Source: Protula sp. h YS-2021 (Eukaryota; Annelida; Polychaeta; Sabellida; Serpulidae). From it: a stretch of DNA of 64,000 nt. The DNA is taken from assembly GCA_949752745.1 (NCBI GenBank), contig CATKHT010000140.1, positions 16,973 to 80,972 on the forward strand, written 5' to 3'. A program made the position numbers and the translations under genes. The notes under the pieces were generated by a model. That model was not told the DNA's origin. It saw nothing but the letters and a program-made list of their open reading frames with translations, and did not search any database. Shown here in pieces: positions 20,181-32,194 of the stretch; the stretch's first letter is position 1, and the number at the start of each line of letters is the position of its first letter.

Positions 20181-23100
20181 CAGGGCTGGTATGAAATATT
20201 TCGAATGAAATATTTCATGAAATATTTCACTGTAAAAATTTCAAAGAATTCACATGTTTTGAAATTTTTAAATAAGAAATAAGTTGTACAACAAGAATAC
20301 CAAAATCTGACAGATACCTATCAACGGACATTCATCTTAAGTTGTCAGTTAACACACTGCGTTGGCATAACTCTACCAGTAACCAATACAGCCACAGAAT
20401 TCCTACGCAGTCTGTGACTTCTATCTATCTATCCATAATGTGCATCCCTCAGAAGATGAGTATTTTCGCACGTGGTGCTTAACGTGCGTCTGAATGTACA
20501 ACTCACTAAAAAAAAACAGCTTGTAAAATCGTGCATGGGTGCAAATTATAAACCACTAAAAAGATGAAGGATGCTTAGGTACTGAGATTGCAGCCCGCAA
20601 GGGTGAGCTTGAAGCAGTTCAAGGTGGGCTTCCTGATTACGGCTCGTGGGAGACCATTCCATAGTCGTATCGCTGTGGGAAAAAATAAGTACTTGTGAGC
20701 GAGAATCCTCGTATGGGGTGGGAGGAAACGCTCGTCGTAACCTCTGGTACACGCAGGCTTTCGAACGAGGTGTTGTTCCTGCGGAATTGCAACGAGATTA
20801 TTCACTATTTGGTACATCATAACCGCTTTGGCTTGCTGTCGACGGAGTTGGAGGGAATCCCATTTTAGGCGATCAAGCATGGCAGTTACACTATGGGTAC
20901 GGTCGTAGCCTGAATAGACATAACGCGCCGAACGACGTTGCACTGCTTCTAGTTTAGCGATGTTCTTCGCGGTGTGTTGGTCCCACACAGTTGACGCGTA
21001 CTCCAGAGCTGGGCGAACGTATGTTGTGTAACACCTGGACTTGATGTGCACTGGGCAGGCTCCAGTATTCCGCTCTAGGAAAGCGCGAGTTGAATTTGCT
21101 TTTTTAATGATATTGTCAATATGTGAATTCCACGAAAGCTTCCGGTCTATTGTGACACTGAGATACTTGGCACTGGATACATTTTTTAGGGTTTGGCCGT
21201 GGATTTTATACTCTGTTTTGATTGGATTTCTTTTATTTGAGACTGTGATGGCTTCGCACTTTTCCGGATTGAAATGCATCATCCACTTCTTTTCCCACTC
21301 TTGTAGACTGTCGAGATCTTCCTGTAGAAGTGTGGAATCACTTTGGCTACGGATGGTGCGACCGACCATGCTGTCGTCGGCAAAGAGGCTTGTAGATGAA
21401 TGCTTAACATAGTCGGGTAGATCGTTGATATACAAGAAAGAGGAGGGGATCTATCACGCTGCCTTGTGGGACCCCGGATGACACCTGGGCCGTATTGGAT
21501 GTTTGACCTTCCACGACAACTTTTTGTACACGATTTCGTAGGAAGGCTCTTATCCACGCCAACGTACTTCTCCTAACACCGTAAAAGGCTAATTTATGAC
21601 TGAGTCTTCCGTGGGGTACTTTGTCAAAGGCTTTAGAGAAATCTAGTAGTATTGAGTCCCTTTGTTCATTACTATTAAGGGCATGTGCCTGTTCACTTAT
21701 GGTAAGGATCAGTTGTGATTCTGTAGATCTGAATTTGCGGAAGCCGTGTTGTGCGTTTGTTAAGATGTTGTGGTCTAGATAGCGAATGACATGACTGTGA
21801 ATTATGTGTTCAAGCATTTTGCAACATATGCAGGTTAGTGAAATTGGTCAGTAGTTGGCTGGTGAGCACCTGTCTCCTTTCTTAAATAGCGGTGTTACAA
21901 GACCTTCCCGCCAATCATTGGGAATTTCGCCTTGAGCTACACATGCTTGAAATATCTTAGTAAGAGGTGCTGAGAGCTGGGAAGCATAGTCGCGAAGCAG
22001 CCTGGCAGGTATGTTATCGGGTCCTTGGGCTTTATTGGGGTTTTGGGACGACATCAGCTTTTCTACGCCGTTTCGATCAATAATAATTTCAGGAATATCG
22101 GCATGTGGACTTTGGCCCAGTTTAGGAAGTTCTTGACCTTCTTCAGCTGGTAAATACCGAGGAGAACTGATCATTCAAAATATTAGCTTTGGCCTTTGGA
22201 TTTATGTGGTTCACGCCGTTGAGCTTTAATGGAGATACACCCGAGGATTCGCGTCGTTTTCCTTTTACGTAACTCAAAAACTTTTTGGGATTGTTTTTAA
22301 ACTCATCACAAAACATTTCATTCACAAAGCTGTTGTATGTTTTTCGTGATTCTTTCTGGCATAATTTTTTCAGTTCTTGGTATTTGGCCGACTTCTTCCC
22401 TTTATTGTAGGCACGTTTTTTGCAATTTGAAACAATGCGTTTCAATCGGCTTGTTATTCATGGTTGAGAAAAGCGTGTTGATGTGAGTTTTGTTGGGACA
22501 TGTAGTTTCATAGAACTTTAAATTTGATTTTTTAAAAATGTTCCATAAGATATCAACCGGTGTGTTAGGTGAAAGATTGTGACCAAATTTTTTGCCGAAA
22601 TTATCTAGTTCATCGCGAAGGCATTTTTGATTTGCTTTTTTTCCATAATTTGATCTCGCGTCTTGCCAGTTTGTTTCGCCTGGCAACTACATTTGAATCT
22701 ACGAGTAACATCTCATGATCACTTATTCCAGGTAGGCATTGAACACGGTTGACTAGCGAAGGCCGGTTTGTCAAAAATATATCTAATACTTTGCCTCCTC
22801 GAGTTGGGAAGTCAACAATTTGTTCGAGACCACTATCGTTTACGTAATTCAGAAGGTCATCATTTAGACGGACTGGGTACTGATTTGACTCAACAGACAT
22901 CATGCCCCAGTTTATATCCGGCAGGTTTGTGTCGCCCGTGATCCAGAATGCACAGTTTGGATTTTGAATAACTAAGCTGTTTATTGCACTGCACAAATTT
23001 TGATTGTACACATTGTCGCTTTTGGGGGGGGGGGGCGATAAACGGAACACACGATAAGTGGGCTTATGAGTAACAAAGCTTGCAATTGCTGGCCTATAGC

Positions 23101-23693
23101 ACCGTTGACACATCGACTTCGGGTATTTGAGCGGGTGCCTCTAAGGGGTGGGGAGGGAGGCAGGAGGGTTTATTGTGAATGCTGAAAGGAGGCCCACTGT
23201 TTACGGCACATGGGAAAGAGATCCGATATGTACATAATACAGGTAGGTCAGAAATATAGCAGACAATATATTAGTTAAACAAACAATGAGCAACTCGCGC
23301 CCGTGAGTGAGTTTGCTTCAAGTTTAGTACTGTTTGAATAGTCATTCCTAATTCTGCAAATAAGCGGTGTTTCCCATTTGAACGAGAAAAAGTTTTGCCC
23401 CTATCCGGTTTTATGATAAAGCGGTATGCAATTATCCGGTTAAAATACATAATTTTATGCACTCAACCGACTTATGAGTTTAATCGGTATGCGATCAGTC
23501 ATTTTATCTGTCTATGCATTTTTGGCGGTGGTATTTGTTAAATTAAACGAACAGATATTACACACAGCCTGGAAATGTGTGTTTTTTTTCTAAGTGCTTT
23601 GAAAGATTTCAAAAATTTCATTATTTCTGAAATATTTCAAAAATTTCAAATTTCATGAAATTTTTAAAAATTTCGAAATTTTTACCAGCCCTG
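20181..23693. mobile_element. hAT-type element (3.5 kb) with LINE inside
   Basis: Terminal inverted repeat CAGGGCTGGTA...TACCAGCCCTG, the classical hAT terminus. A perfect 8-bp target duplication CTTATAAC lies at 20173-20180 and 23694-23701. Sub-terminal clusters of gaaatatttc palindromes occupy both ends. No transposase sequence is visible; the interior is a LINE. Confidence 0.9.
20424..23113 (-). mobile_element. LINE B (CR1/jockey-like) inside the hAT
   Basis: Minus strand, 5' to 3'. The endonuclease C-terminus (about 23113-22690) has FWITGDTNLPDINW, FLTNRPSLV and PGISDHEMLLV. A linker rich in KK/RK follows. The reverse transcriptase runs from about 22100 to 20575: NDWREGLVTPLFKKGDR, HGFRKFRSTESQL, LLDFSKAFDKVPH, VSSGVPQGSVIDPLLFLVY, then SLFADDSMV. 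The maturase-like tail has STVWDQHTAKNIAKLEAVQRRSARYV. At least four frameshifts break the frame. A (GATA)n-like 3' tail lies at 20424-20440. The family is common in aquatic invertebrates. Confidence 0.88.
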
Positions 23694-23701
23694 CTTATAA
23701 C

Positions 23702-24470
23702 TTGTGTCATATATTTCTGGCAAGGTGGATTTTGTTGGTTTTGTCAGTTTTCTTTATACCTCGCTGAAACTCATTACTATTAAGAAAAAGTCTTTGCCGA
23801 GTGAAGAAGTTCTGACCAATATGATGTGTCATATAGCCATGTAAATCAATTACTCAACACTCGAATTCACTGTTTCAAACTGAGTTTGATTTATTGTCCA
23901 TTGACTTCTTAGTTTCTAAGTTTCTATGTTTATTCCCCAAAAACTGAAGCCCTGTTTTTTACGTTTATCTCGTGGACGAAACTGTGAACCCGCTTATTAT
24001 AGGATCTTAAAATTTATTTTATATATTTTTCAGCCCCTGTAATAACCAACTGAAATATCTGTTTAATACGCACTTTAAAAGGTTCTCCACAAAAGGATTT
24101 GCTTTTTCATTTTTTTAGATAAAATCTCAGAAATTGAGAAATTTCTCCAAAATGTGAAAATCTGGAGCGGTTGAAAATTTAATTAAGTTAAAATATGTCA
24201 TTTTTCGTATGGTTAAAAATAAATTGTCAGCTCTCAAAATACGTTTACGTTGTTTTAAGCCTTGTCAACAAAACCACAGTACTTTTACTGGACGGTTCAC
24301 GTTTTTTATTAACAATTTAAAAGCTGAGTTTTACTATGTTTATATAGGGTTTAAAAAAATAAAAATTTACAGAGAAGCTTTTTCCATGGAAAAGCCTTCA
24401 AAGTGTTGACGCGATACTGAGGATTCGGTATTTGTTCCCTGCGGGCTGCCTGCTTGCAATTTAGCTTCTT
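23702..24470. other. Non-coding AT-rich stretch upstream of the glycosyltransferase gene
   Basis: No gene. 23930-24050 resembles 20030-20180 on the other side of the hAT. A GC-richer zone with a TGACGTCA site near 24508 begins about 100 bases before the first coding exon. Confidence 0.4.
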
Positions 24471-24594
24471 TAATTGAAGTCTGTAATATTGGTTGCTGGA
24501 AAGGAAATGACGTCACTGCTGACGTGGCACTGACGCCGGCGTGGATATCTGGTGCCTCGCTGGGTAAGAGATGTTCTTCGGGTCGCAAGTCGCC

Positions 24595-26898
24595 ATGACT
24601 CGTCAACTACAGAGACCTGGGGTCCGCTACAGGTGTAACACCAGCCATGTTGTTTTGGTAAGCGTTTCTGCTTCCCACCCCCTCCTCCTCCCAGCCGATT
24701 CCCATGAGATTTATTGAAGGGCGCTGTTTTTTGGTTGAAAACAATACGTAGACAGTAATGTCGTTTTAATTGGCTACGCGTTTTAATGCTTGTGTGTGTA
24801 TCGGTAGATGGGGTGGAAGGAGGGAGATGGGGGGACTGAAGGTGTTGAATATTCCGTCACATGATTATTCCCAAGTGAAACGCAGCTATATACTTATGAG
24901 CTTGTTCGTTTGTCTGTGTACATGCTGTCCGGGCCATATGTCTGAACTTATAGGTTGGCTTGTTTTGAAATTTCTGACAAGAATACAGCACATGTTAAAG
25001 GTGTGCAATGTTGTATTTTTGTTCGAGTTCATAAAAAAATGTCAAAATGACAGTATTTGAAATTTTGTAAATTGCGTTTTGACATGATTTTGTCTGCATA
25101 ATGGAGCGTTTCGACCAGGCTGTGTCTCCAAACGGATTTTTGAAAATTTCACACACGGATAAAACAAATGTTCGAAATTGCCGGAATATTTTATTTTAAT
25201 ATAAAACTTACCTTTTGGCGAAATGTAAAACTGTTAGAACTGTAAAAAAAAAAAAAAACGTGATGAAAGTGGCAGTAGTATGACGCTTTGCAAGCCGCCT
25301 TGATTTCAGAGGTCATTGGCACTGCACGGGGAATCGTGTCTCGCTGAGGTCTCTAGTTTTTGCTTCTCTTTCAGTTCCTGCTGCTGCTGCCCACCCTGTA
25401 CTTTGCTCACGTGTACAACATCTGGGAGTACATGCGCACCAAGCCGTTCGCGTCCTTCACCTACCCGCTCGACGTTGACCTTGAGGAGATCGTGGAGCGG
25501 GTGCTGCACGGCGAGCGTGCCGGATACGACCCCGTCAACAACCGGAAGTACCCCTTCATCATCAACAACGACCGAAAGTGCAAAGGTCCCGACGGCGAAG
25601 ATGAGGATGTCTTCCTCGTGTTCGTCATCAAGTCGAAGCTGGAGAATTTCGACCAGCGGAAGATGATTCGCAGGACGTGGGCGCGCGAGTGGCTCATCCC
25701 TTACGTCAAAGTGCGGCGCGTTTTTTTACTCGGCACGAATGTCGTGGATCGGAACCTGCAGCACCGCATCGGTCTGGAGGCACAAGAATTCGACGATATA
25801 GTGCAGCAGTACTTTGAGGACGATTATTTCAACAACACAGTCAAGCTCATGATGGGATTCCAGTGGGCCGTCAATTACTGTCGTACGACACGATTCCTGG
25901 CGTTCGTCGACGACGATTATTACGTCAACACGTACGCCTTAGTGACGCTACTGCAGAAGGTACGCCCCACCGACGTGTACAATAGCATCATTGGGTATAT
26001 CTGGCAGAATGCCATGCCGTATCGTGTGAAGGACAGCAAGTGGTACATCTCGCTCGAGGAGTATCCCTACAGGCTGTGGCCGCCCTACCCAACGGCAGGC
26101 TCCTTCTTTGTACCATTCGAAACGGCCGAGAGGTTGTATGCCGCCATGCCGTACATCAAATATCTCCGATTTGATGACGTGTTCATCGGCATTGCTGCCT
26201 GGAAGCTAAAGGTATGTACGAGAGTGACTGCTGAAATAAAAAAAAATACTACAAATAAAAATACTGAGATACTGTGGAGCATTTAATACTCTCTGAGATT
26301 CAGTCTCCCGACTGGTCGAGTTTGTGTATCAGTTTGAATTCTTTAAGTAGTTGGGTCTTTGTTTTGATGCTGCTACAACAAAAAGAACCCCCTTCCCCCC
26401 ACCAAAAAAAAAAAAAATGAAAGTGAAATGTAATAGAAATATTGGTAGCTATCAGTAAGTTATCGATGTGTACACTAAATATCATGTAATCAAGGGTAGA
26501 CCCTGGGCAACTACGCCCTACCCTATGTCGTTATAACCCATGCTGGCATATCCAGTCACAACTGTATCTAAAAACTTTCCTTAAACACTAAAATGATCAC
26601 GTTTTTTATTTTTTTTATTCATCTATGTATTAAATTTTTGTTTTTTTTTTGCGTCGCTTCGAAACGATTTTTGGGGTCTTTTTTGCAGATAAACCTCAAA
26701 CACAACAAAGATCTGCATTTCTACGAGGTGCCATTTCACGACCGCAACCAATTTCGGCAAGTCATTGCGGCGCATGGATTTAAAGACGTGGAACTACTTT
26801 ACAAAGTGTGGAAAGAACTAGAAGAGGATCGCAAAGTACAGGTACAGGGCGCTGACCGTGTAGAGCGAAGGGGTACTCGCAGACAGTACTTGTTTATG

Positions 26899-26993
<95 letters not shown>

Positions 26994-27249
26994 GAGGGGG
27001 GGGGGGGGAGTTGCATAGCCAGCCATTGTCAACATGGTGAAGAAAAATTGTTCGTTGATGTAAAAAGAATGGTTTTAAAATCTGCGTACCTAAAATACGA
27101 ATAAAATGAAGAGCAAAGCACTATCTGTTTAGATGAAGTTGCGTGAACGCCACCTTTCAACGAGTGCTGTGTCTGCAAAGAATTTGAAATACTTCATTTA
27201 TATTAAACATTGCTTTGGGTTTCAGGAAGAACTGAAGAAAATCCACTAG
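24595..27249 (+). CDS. brn: Beta-1,3-galactosyltransferase, brainiac-like (GT31), four coding exons
   Basis: Exons 24595-24657, 25375-26211, 26689-26841 and 27226-27249, all phase 0 with GT/AG introns, give 358 residues. The N-terminus has a short basic cytoplasmic part then a signal anchor, HVVLFLLLLPTLYF, created across the exon 1/2 junction. The GT31 blocks are FLVFVIKSKLENFDQRKMIRRTW, VFLLGTN, DDIVQQYFEDDYFNNTVKLMMGFQW, the DXD-type LAFVDDDYYVN (metal and UDP-sugar binding), AGSFFVPFETAERLY and YLRFDDVFIGIAA. It is expected to be a type II Golgi membrane enzyme adding Gal or GlcNAc in beta-1,3 linkage to glycolipids. Exon 1 is inferred from the frame-preserving splice; exons 2-4 are clear. 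The short last exon encodes EELKKIH. Confidence 0.85.
26891..26995. repeat. (ATT)n microsatellite in intron 3, followed by poly-G
   Basis: About 34 ATT units, then a run of G. Chance frames of poly-Leu or poly-Asn across it are not genes. Confidence 0.95.
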
Positions 27250-27654
27250 TCATTCGAAACTACCAGTATTTCCTCTTGCGGAACTAGTCAGGTAAATATT
27301 TGTAACTATAGTCAGGTGTTTTTCTTTTTCTCGAATTTTTAGCGATAAGTATAAGGGCAAGACTGTAGGTCTTATTTTATGGTCCGCGAGACTGATTTTG
27401 GTTTGTATTTTATGAAACGAAATAAGAAGAACTAAAATTAAGAAGCCAAATAAGAAAGGATAAAACAGAACATATATTGTTTGTTTTAATGTTGAATAGT
27501 TCATCATAATTCAGTGGCAGCGATCTTGTGAAGTGGTTTGATGATGTGATATACGTTCTTGACAGACGATGGATGTGTGCCAAGGGTGTGCATCTGTACG
27601 ATATCTGTGTCTCATCAAACCGGCTCACGTATGTGTGGTTGACGTCACTGAGCG

Positions 27655-28060
27655 AGGATTTCCCTCGCGATGACGAGGGTTTCCCTGATGGGGACGAGAA
27701 TTTCCCCCACGAGGGCGGGGATTTCCGTCATCAGGACGAGGATTTTCTTCACGTGGACTGGGATTTCCCTCATCAGGGATAGGGTTTCCCTCATGAAGAC
27801 GAGGATTTCCTTCACGAGGGCGGGGATTTCCCCACCAGGACGAAGATTTCCCTCGTGAAGACGAGGACTTCCTTCACCAGGGCGGGAATTTCCCTCACGA
27901 GGATGGGGATTTTAGTTACCAGGACGAGGATTTCCCTCCTGAAGACAAGGATTTACTTCACGAGGACGGGGGTTTTCCTCACCAGGACGAGGATTTCCCT
28001 CATAAGGACGAGGGTTTCCATCACGAGGGCAGGGATTTCCCTCACGGTCACAAGGCATTT
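27655..28060. repeat. 24-bp minisatellite (gatttccctcacgaggacgag type)
   Basis: About 17 imperfect units of 24 bp. Because the unit is a multiple of three, several frames stay open across it; these are not supported as genes. Confidence 0.9.
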
Positions 28061-28370
28061 CATGACAATAGGATCTCCCCGAGGTAGGGGGAGGGGGGGG
28101 GGGGGCGGGCGGGTGCATTCACGCACCAACTGGTTATGCATGCCTTTTTAACACAACCCCAAAATGCGAGGAGGAAATTCCGGAATAATCCCACTTTTTG
28201 TAGGAAACGCGGATTACTGAATGAAAAATACCTTCTTTTTTAACGGAATTGGCAGTCCGCGCCTACCGTATCTGGCCTGAAAATGACCCTCCTTCTCCGC
28301 GTTATTTTAGACACGCATGGTAACACTTAAGGTGCCGAATGGTCTCCCCCCCCCACCACCCTCACCACCC

Positions 28371-28448
28371 TTTACACAAACCGCTTTGATGTTTTCCTGC
28401 CTGGAGATCTCCCTCCAGGCAGGAAAACATCAAAGCGGTTTGTGTAAA
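28371..28448. repeat. Perfect 36-bp inverted repeat with 6-nt loop
   Basis: Arms 28371-28406 and 28413-28448 are exact reverse complements, starting TTTACACAAACCGC and closing on CTGGAG/CTCCAG around the loop ATCTCC. This is a strong cruciform or RNA hairpin. Confidence 0.95.
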
Positions 28449-28726
28449 CATCTCCACAACATGTCCTTCAATGATTGCGGTTTGTTGTTACATAACAGCT
28501 GACCTCTGGGGCATCTATCTTTTATGTATAAACACAGAACGAATGGATATTTTAAAAAAGTAGTTCCACTCTTTTAGGAATAGAATTTTCGCGGCATCTC
28601 CATTGGGTCTGCGGAGTGAAAAAGGTGTTATACGTAACAAACCGAATCGGCGTAGAGGTTGGCTGTTGGACAACAACTGATTGTGACGCGATTTACTGCT
28701 ATAATTAATCAAAGACTGCAATGATT

Positions 28727-28756
28727 TTACATATATATATATATATATATATATAT
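28727..28756. repeat. (AT)n microsatellite
   Basis: About 15 AT units. The surrounding 28450-29300 has no supported gene. Confidence 0.9.
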
Positions 28757-29319
28757 GTAGAAATGTATAGAAATGCGTTCAGAGGAAACTTGACACCTTG
28801 TGTTCATTTCAAGATAAGAAACGTCACGCACTTCGTAGATTTTTTATAGAGTTTTAAAACGTTAAGATCGCTCGAAGCGTTCACTTAATATGCATGCGAT
28901 GAAAGTATTGCGTTCAATACATTGATGTGATAGATAACGTGATCGATAAATCGGTGTTGGATTGATAAAGGGCACAATCAATTGAACTGAAGTGATAATG
29001 TTAAAAAATAAAGAAATTAATTATTAGAACCTGTGGCACATGTTTCATGTTTAATATCACGGTACTACTTGGTACTACTGGGCGAGAATCATTTGAACAC
29101 AGTATAATATAACATATATGTATCTTCGATATAAGTAGGTCGTGTGACACACAGGGTGTGCTCATCCCGCCGCAGCAATTGTTATGCCGTCGTTCTGCTT
29201 CCATCATATCAGGGCGTACCTGTTCAAAATTCAGGCCAAGCTCATAGAAAATGATACTAAAAATAATACCTTAAATTGTGTGCGTATCGTATTTGTTGCT
29301 TCAGGCGAAACTGTCGCTA

Positions 29320-29775
29320 CGTCACGTACGAACAAGGTCATCTGCGTCGTTAGTGTCAGGTACGAACAAGGTCATCTGCGTCGTTACGTCACGTAGGAAC
29401 AAGGTCATCTGCGTCGTTAGTGTCACGTACAATCAAGGTCATTACGCTGTTAGTGTCACGTACGAACAAGGTCATCTGCGTCGTTACGTCACGTACGAAC
29501 AAGGTCATCTGCATCGTTAGTGTCACGTACAAACAAGGTCATCTGCGTCGTTACGTCACGTACGAACAAGGTCATCTGCGTCGTTAGTGTCAGGTACAAA
29601 CAAGGTCATCTGCGTCGTTAGTGTCACGTACGAACAAGGTCATCTGCATCGTTAGTGTCAGGTACAAACAAGGTCATCTGTGTCGTTACGTCACGTACGA
29701 ACAAGGTCATCTGCATCGTTAGTGTCACGTACAAACAAGGTCATCTGTGTCGTTACGTCACGTACAAACAAGGTA
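29320..29775. repeat. 33/34-bp minisatellite (gtcacgtacgaacaaggtcatctgcgtcgtta type)
   Basis: About 13.5 units in which the spacer alternates between ...gttac and ...gttagt, giving an alternating 33/34-bp period. Each unit carries TACGTCACGTA-like or GTGTCACGTA junctions. 29780-30700 is otherwise low-complexity (poly-C, poly-G) without genes. Confidence 0.95.
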
Positions 29776-31638
29776 CAAAACGTATAGTCTCGCTATACTG
29801 AGCGTTATCTGGTATAAAAAAGTACCTCACACCATTGTCGTTGTCTGTTGGCAACGTCATAACGTCACAACGTGACAGGTGACGGTGACTGTGCGTGTCG
29901 TGTGTAATTCCCCCATCCCCTAGTCCCCCCCCCCCCCCACACACACACACCATCCCTTAGCACTTGTACAGTCCTGTACAGAGATTTACACGCGCATTTC
30001 TCTTATTTCATTAATACCACCATTTTGTATCTTACGTAATTTGTTGGTTTTTTTATTTTTTTAATTTATTTTGCGTCATTGTGCAATTGTTGTCGATGTT
30101 GTGTAGAAGCTGTGTAGTTTTGTCATGGATCTTGCGTAATAACTCGATATTTTTATTGGGCTTTGTACAAACATGGAGGGGGGGGGGGAGGCAGTGATAA
30201 GTTGAGCAGGGGGTGGGGAGGGAAACTGATCCACCTCCGTGTGACAAAGCAAGATGTTAAGGATGTAAATGCATATCGGGTGAGGTTTGGTGTGACCATC
30301 ACTTTGTGTGATCTTTATAGTGGTGTTTAGAAGTAAATGGTATTTATTTATTTGTTTTTTTTTCTCTAAAGTGACACATTTTCTGAAAATCGTATACTCT
30401 CATCATTCTCCTTAGTGACTGTAACCACCAATGTCACAAAATTTTATAAATAATGGCTAAGGTATTTGTTACGAAGGAGTCAAATTTATTTCTCCGCAGC
30501 AGGGGGGGGGGGGGGGGGGCTGGGGGGGGGGATGGCAGTGTGGCAGGTGGTAGTACATTGTTGTGACGTTTGTAATAGCAGTTTGCCTTGATACACACCG
30601 AGACACAACACATCACGACTACTCACTCACTTTCTGAAAAGTCAGTAAACAAGTTACCTGTGCTACGGAGAAAAACAGGTTTTTGGGAAAAAAATGAACT
30701 TATGGTTAACTTACCGGCAGGGTTGCCACAGTCAGGAAAAAGTCAGGAAAGAAAATTTAGTCGGGAAAAGTCAGGAAAATCTGTTCGGAGTCAGGAAAAG
30801 TCAGGAAAAAATTCTGAAAAGTCAGAAAAAGTCAGGAAACTCATGTTATTTTTTATTTTCTTAATTTTCTCAAGTAATAGTCAGATGTGGATTGTTTCGT
30901 CCTCCCAACTATGATTTTTTTCAAATCAAACACATTGGTTTTCTGCATCACACTTTCTAGACATCTGCATTGATTCTGTAGCTTATACCAGCACGAAAAC
31001 ATATCATGCGGTAATGCCTTAGGTAAACGAAGCACTAGGGCTGAGTTGGCGTGTTGTCCGTAGCTTGCTAGTAAGGGGCACATAGACTCTAAAGCCTTGT
31101 TTGAAATTGCGGTATTTCATCCTAGCAGGGATGTATTATTTAATTAGTGATGTACATCCTCTGTGTCTGTTCGTTCACAAAGAGGTTTCACAAGTTTGAA
31201 CTTGAAAAAAGTAAAGATTTGAAGTCGGGATGAGGGACGGTGTGGAAGAGTGGTCTAAAGCGCCCGTCAAGCATACATAAGCAGTGCGCTGCGAAAGGCC
31301 GTATCCCATGAAACATTTTAAAAGAATACCTGTATCTGTTCAGTAACCTGCGCTGGTGTTTACAGTATTAGTGAATGTCTCGCATTGTGACATTCACTAA
31401 GCAATAAGGTGAGGGAGAAGACCATCTGATGGAGTAGCACCTGCAAAGTTGCTGTTTTATCGCATGTTGACTATTTCTGTACATTTAGAGAAAGGTTTTC
31501 TTTTGTTGCTGCTGAACGTTTATCTTTTAGGACGAGTGTTTGTGTCATTGAAGATAGTCGTTAAGCAGCGAAATAACTATTTTTCAGACTGAAGAAAAAG
31601 AGAGGTTGAAGTAAATTTGTGAACTGAAAAATATCGAA

Positions 31639-32190
31639 ATGTCAAGCGAAGAAACGTATTTTTCGAGAGGATGGTTAAAAGACAGTAAATTTGAATCATG
31701 GGTCGCCGAAGTACCAGGTGACAGGAACAAGGCGCGTTGTAAACTTTGCCATGTTTCCTTTCGTCTTGGCAATATGGAAAAGGGAGCATTGACGAACCAT
31801 TGTAAAGGGGTAAAACATGTAAATGCAGAGCATGCACGCCACAATTTGAAAATATCTTCAGCCCTAAAACAGCTGTATCACAATCAACAGACAATACACG
31901 TAACGAAAAAGCTTCTGAAGAATTTAACCCATCCACTTCTGGACAAGTACAATCTGCCACAGATACCTCATCGTTGTCTCAGTTTTTAAGCGGCGATTAG
32001 GTACTTCGTGCCGAGATTATATGGTCTTTGAAAAAAGTAGAGAAGTTTTAATTCGTCAACCGATGTTGGAGACATATTCCGCAAAATGTTCCCAGATAGT
32101 GACATAGCCGCATAATTCAATATGCAACGTACAAAATCCTCCTATGTCGTTGTCCATGGGCTCGCCCCATATTTCAAGGACAAGTTAATT
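31639..32190 (+). pseudogene. hAT transposase relic, N-terminal BED-finger part
   Basis: 117 open codons from ATG 31639. They contain FSRGWLKDSKFESWV, then a BED-like finger CKLCHVSF...GALTNHCKGVKH (Cys-x2-Cys...His-x4-His). Homology continues in other frames after the TAA at 31989, to RTKSSYVVVHGLAPYFKDKL near 32170. The family is the KRBA2/ZBED-like hAT transposases. Confidence 0.8.
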
Positions 32191-32194
32191 AAAA

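Noticed and set aside
26799..27035. Poly-Asn / poly-Leu frames
   Set aside because: (ATT)n microsatellite inside an intron of the glycosyltransferase gene.
27528..28151. Open frames with Arg-Ile-Ser or Asp-Glu-Asp-Phe-Pro repeats
   Set aside because: 24-bp minisatellite; unit length divisible by three keeps frames open.
29320..29775. CRISPR-like appearance of regularly spaced repeats
   Set aside because: No unique spacers; units are contiguous, and this is eukaryotic DNA. The same applies to 36119-36442 and 27655-28060.
31240..31320. tRNA-Leu/Ser-like start (gtgtggaagagtggtctaaagcgc)
   Set aside because: A-box-like only; no B-box or acceptor pairing found downstream.
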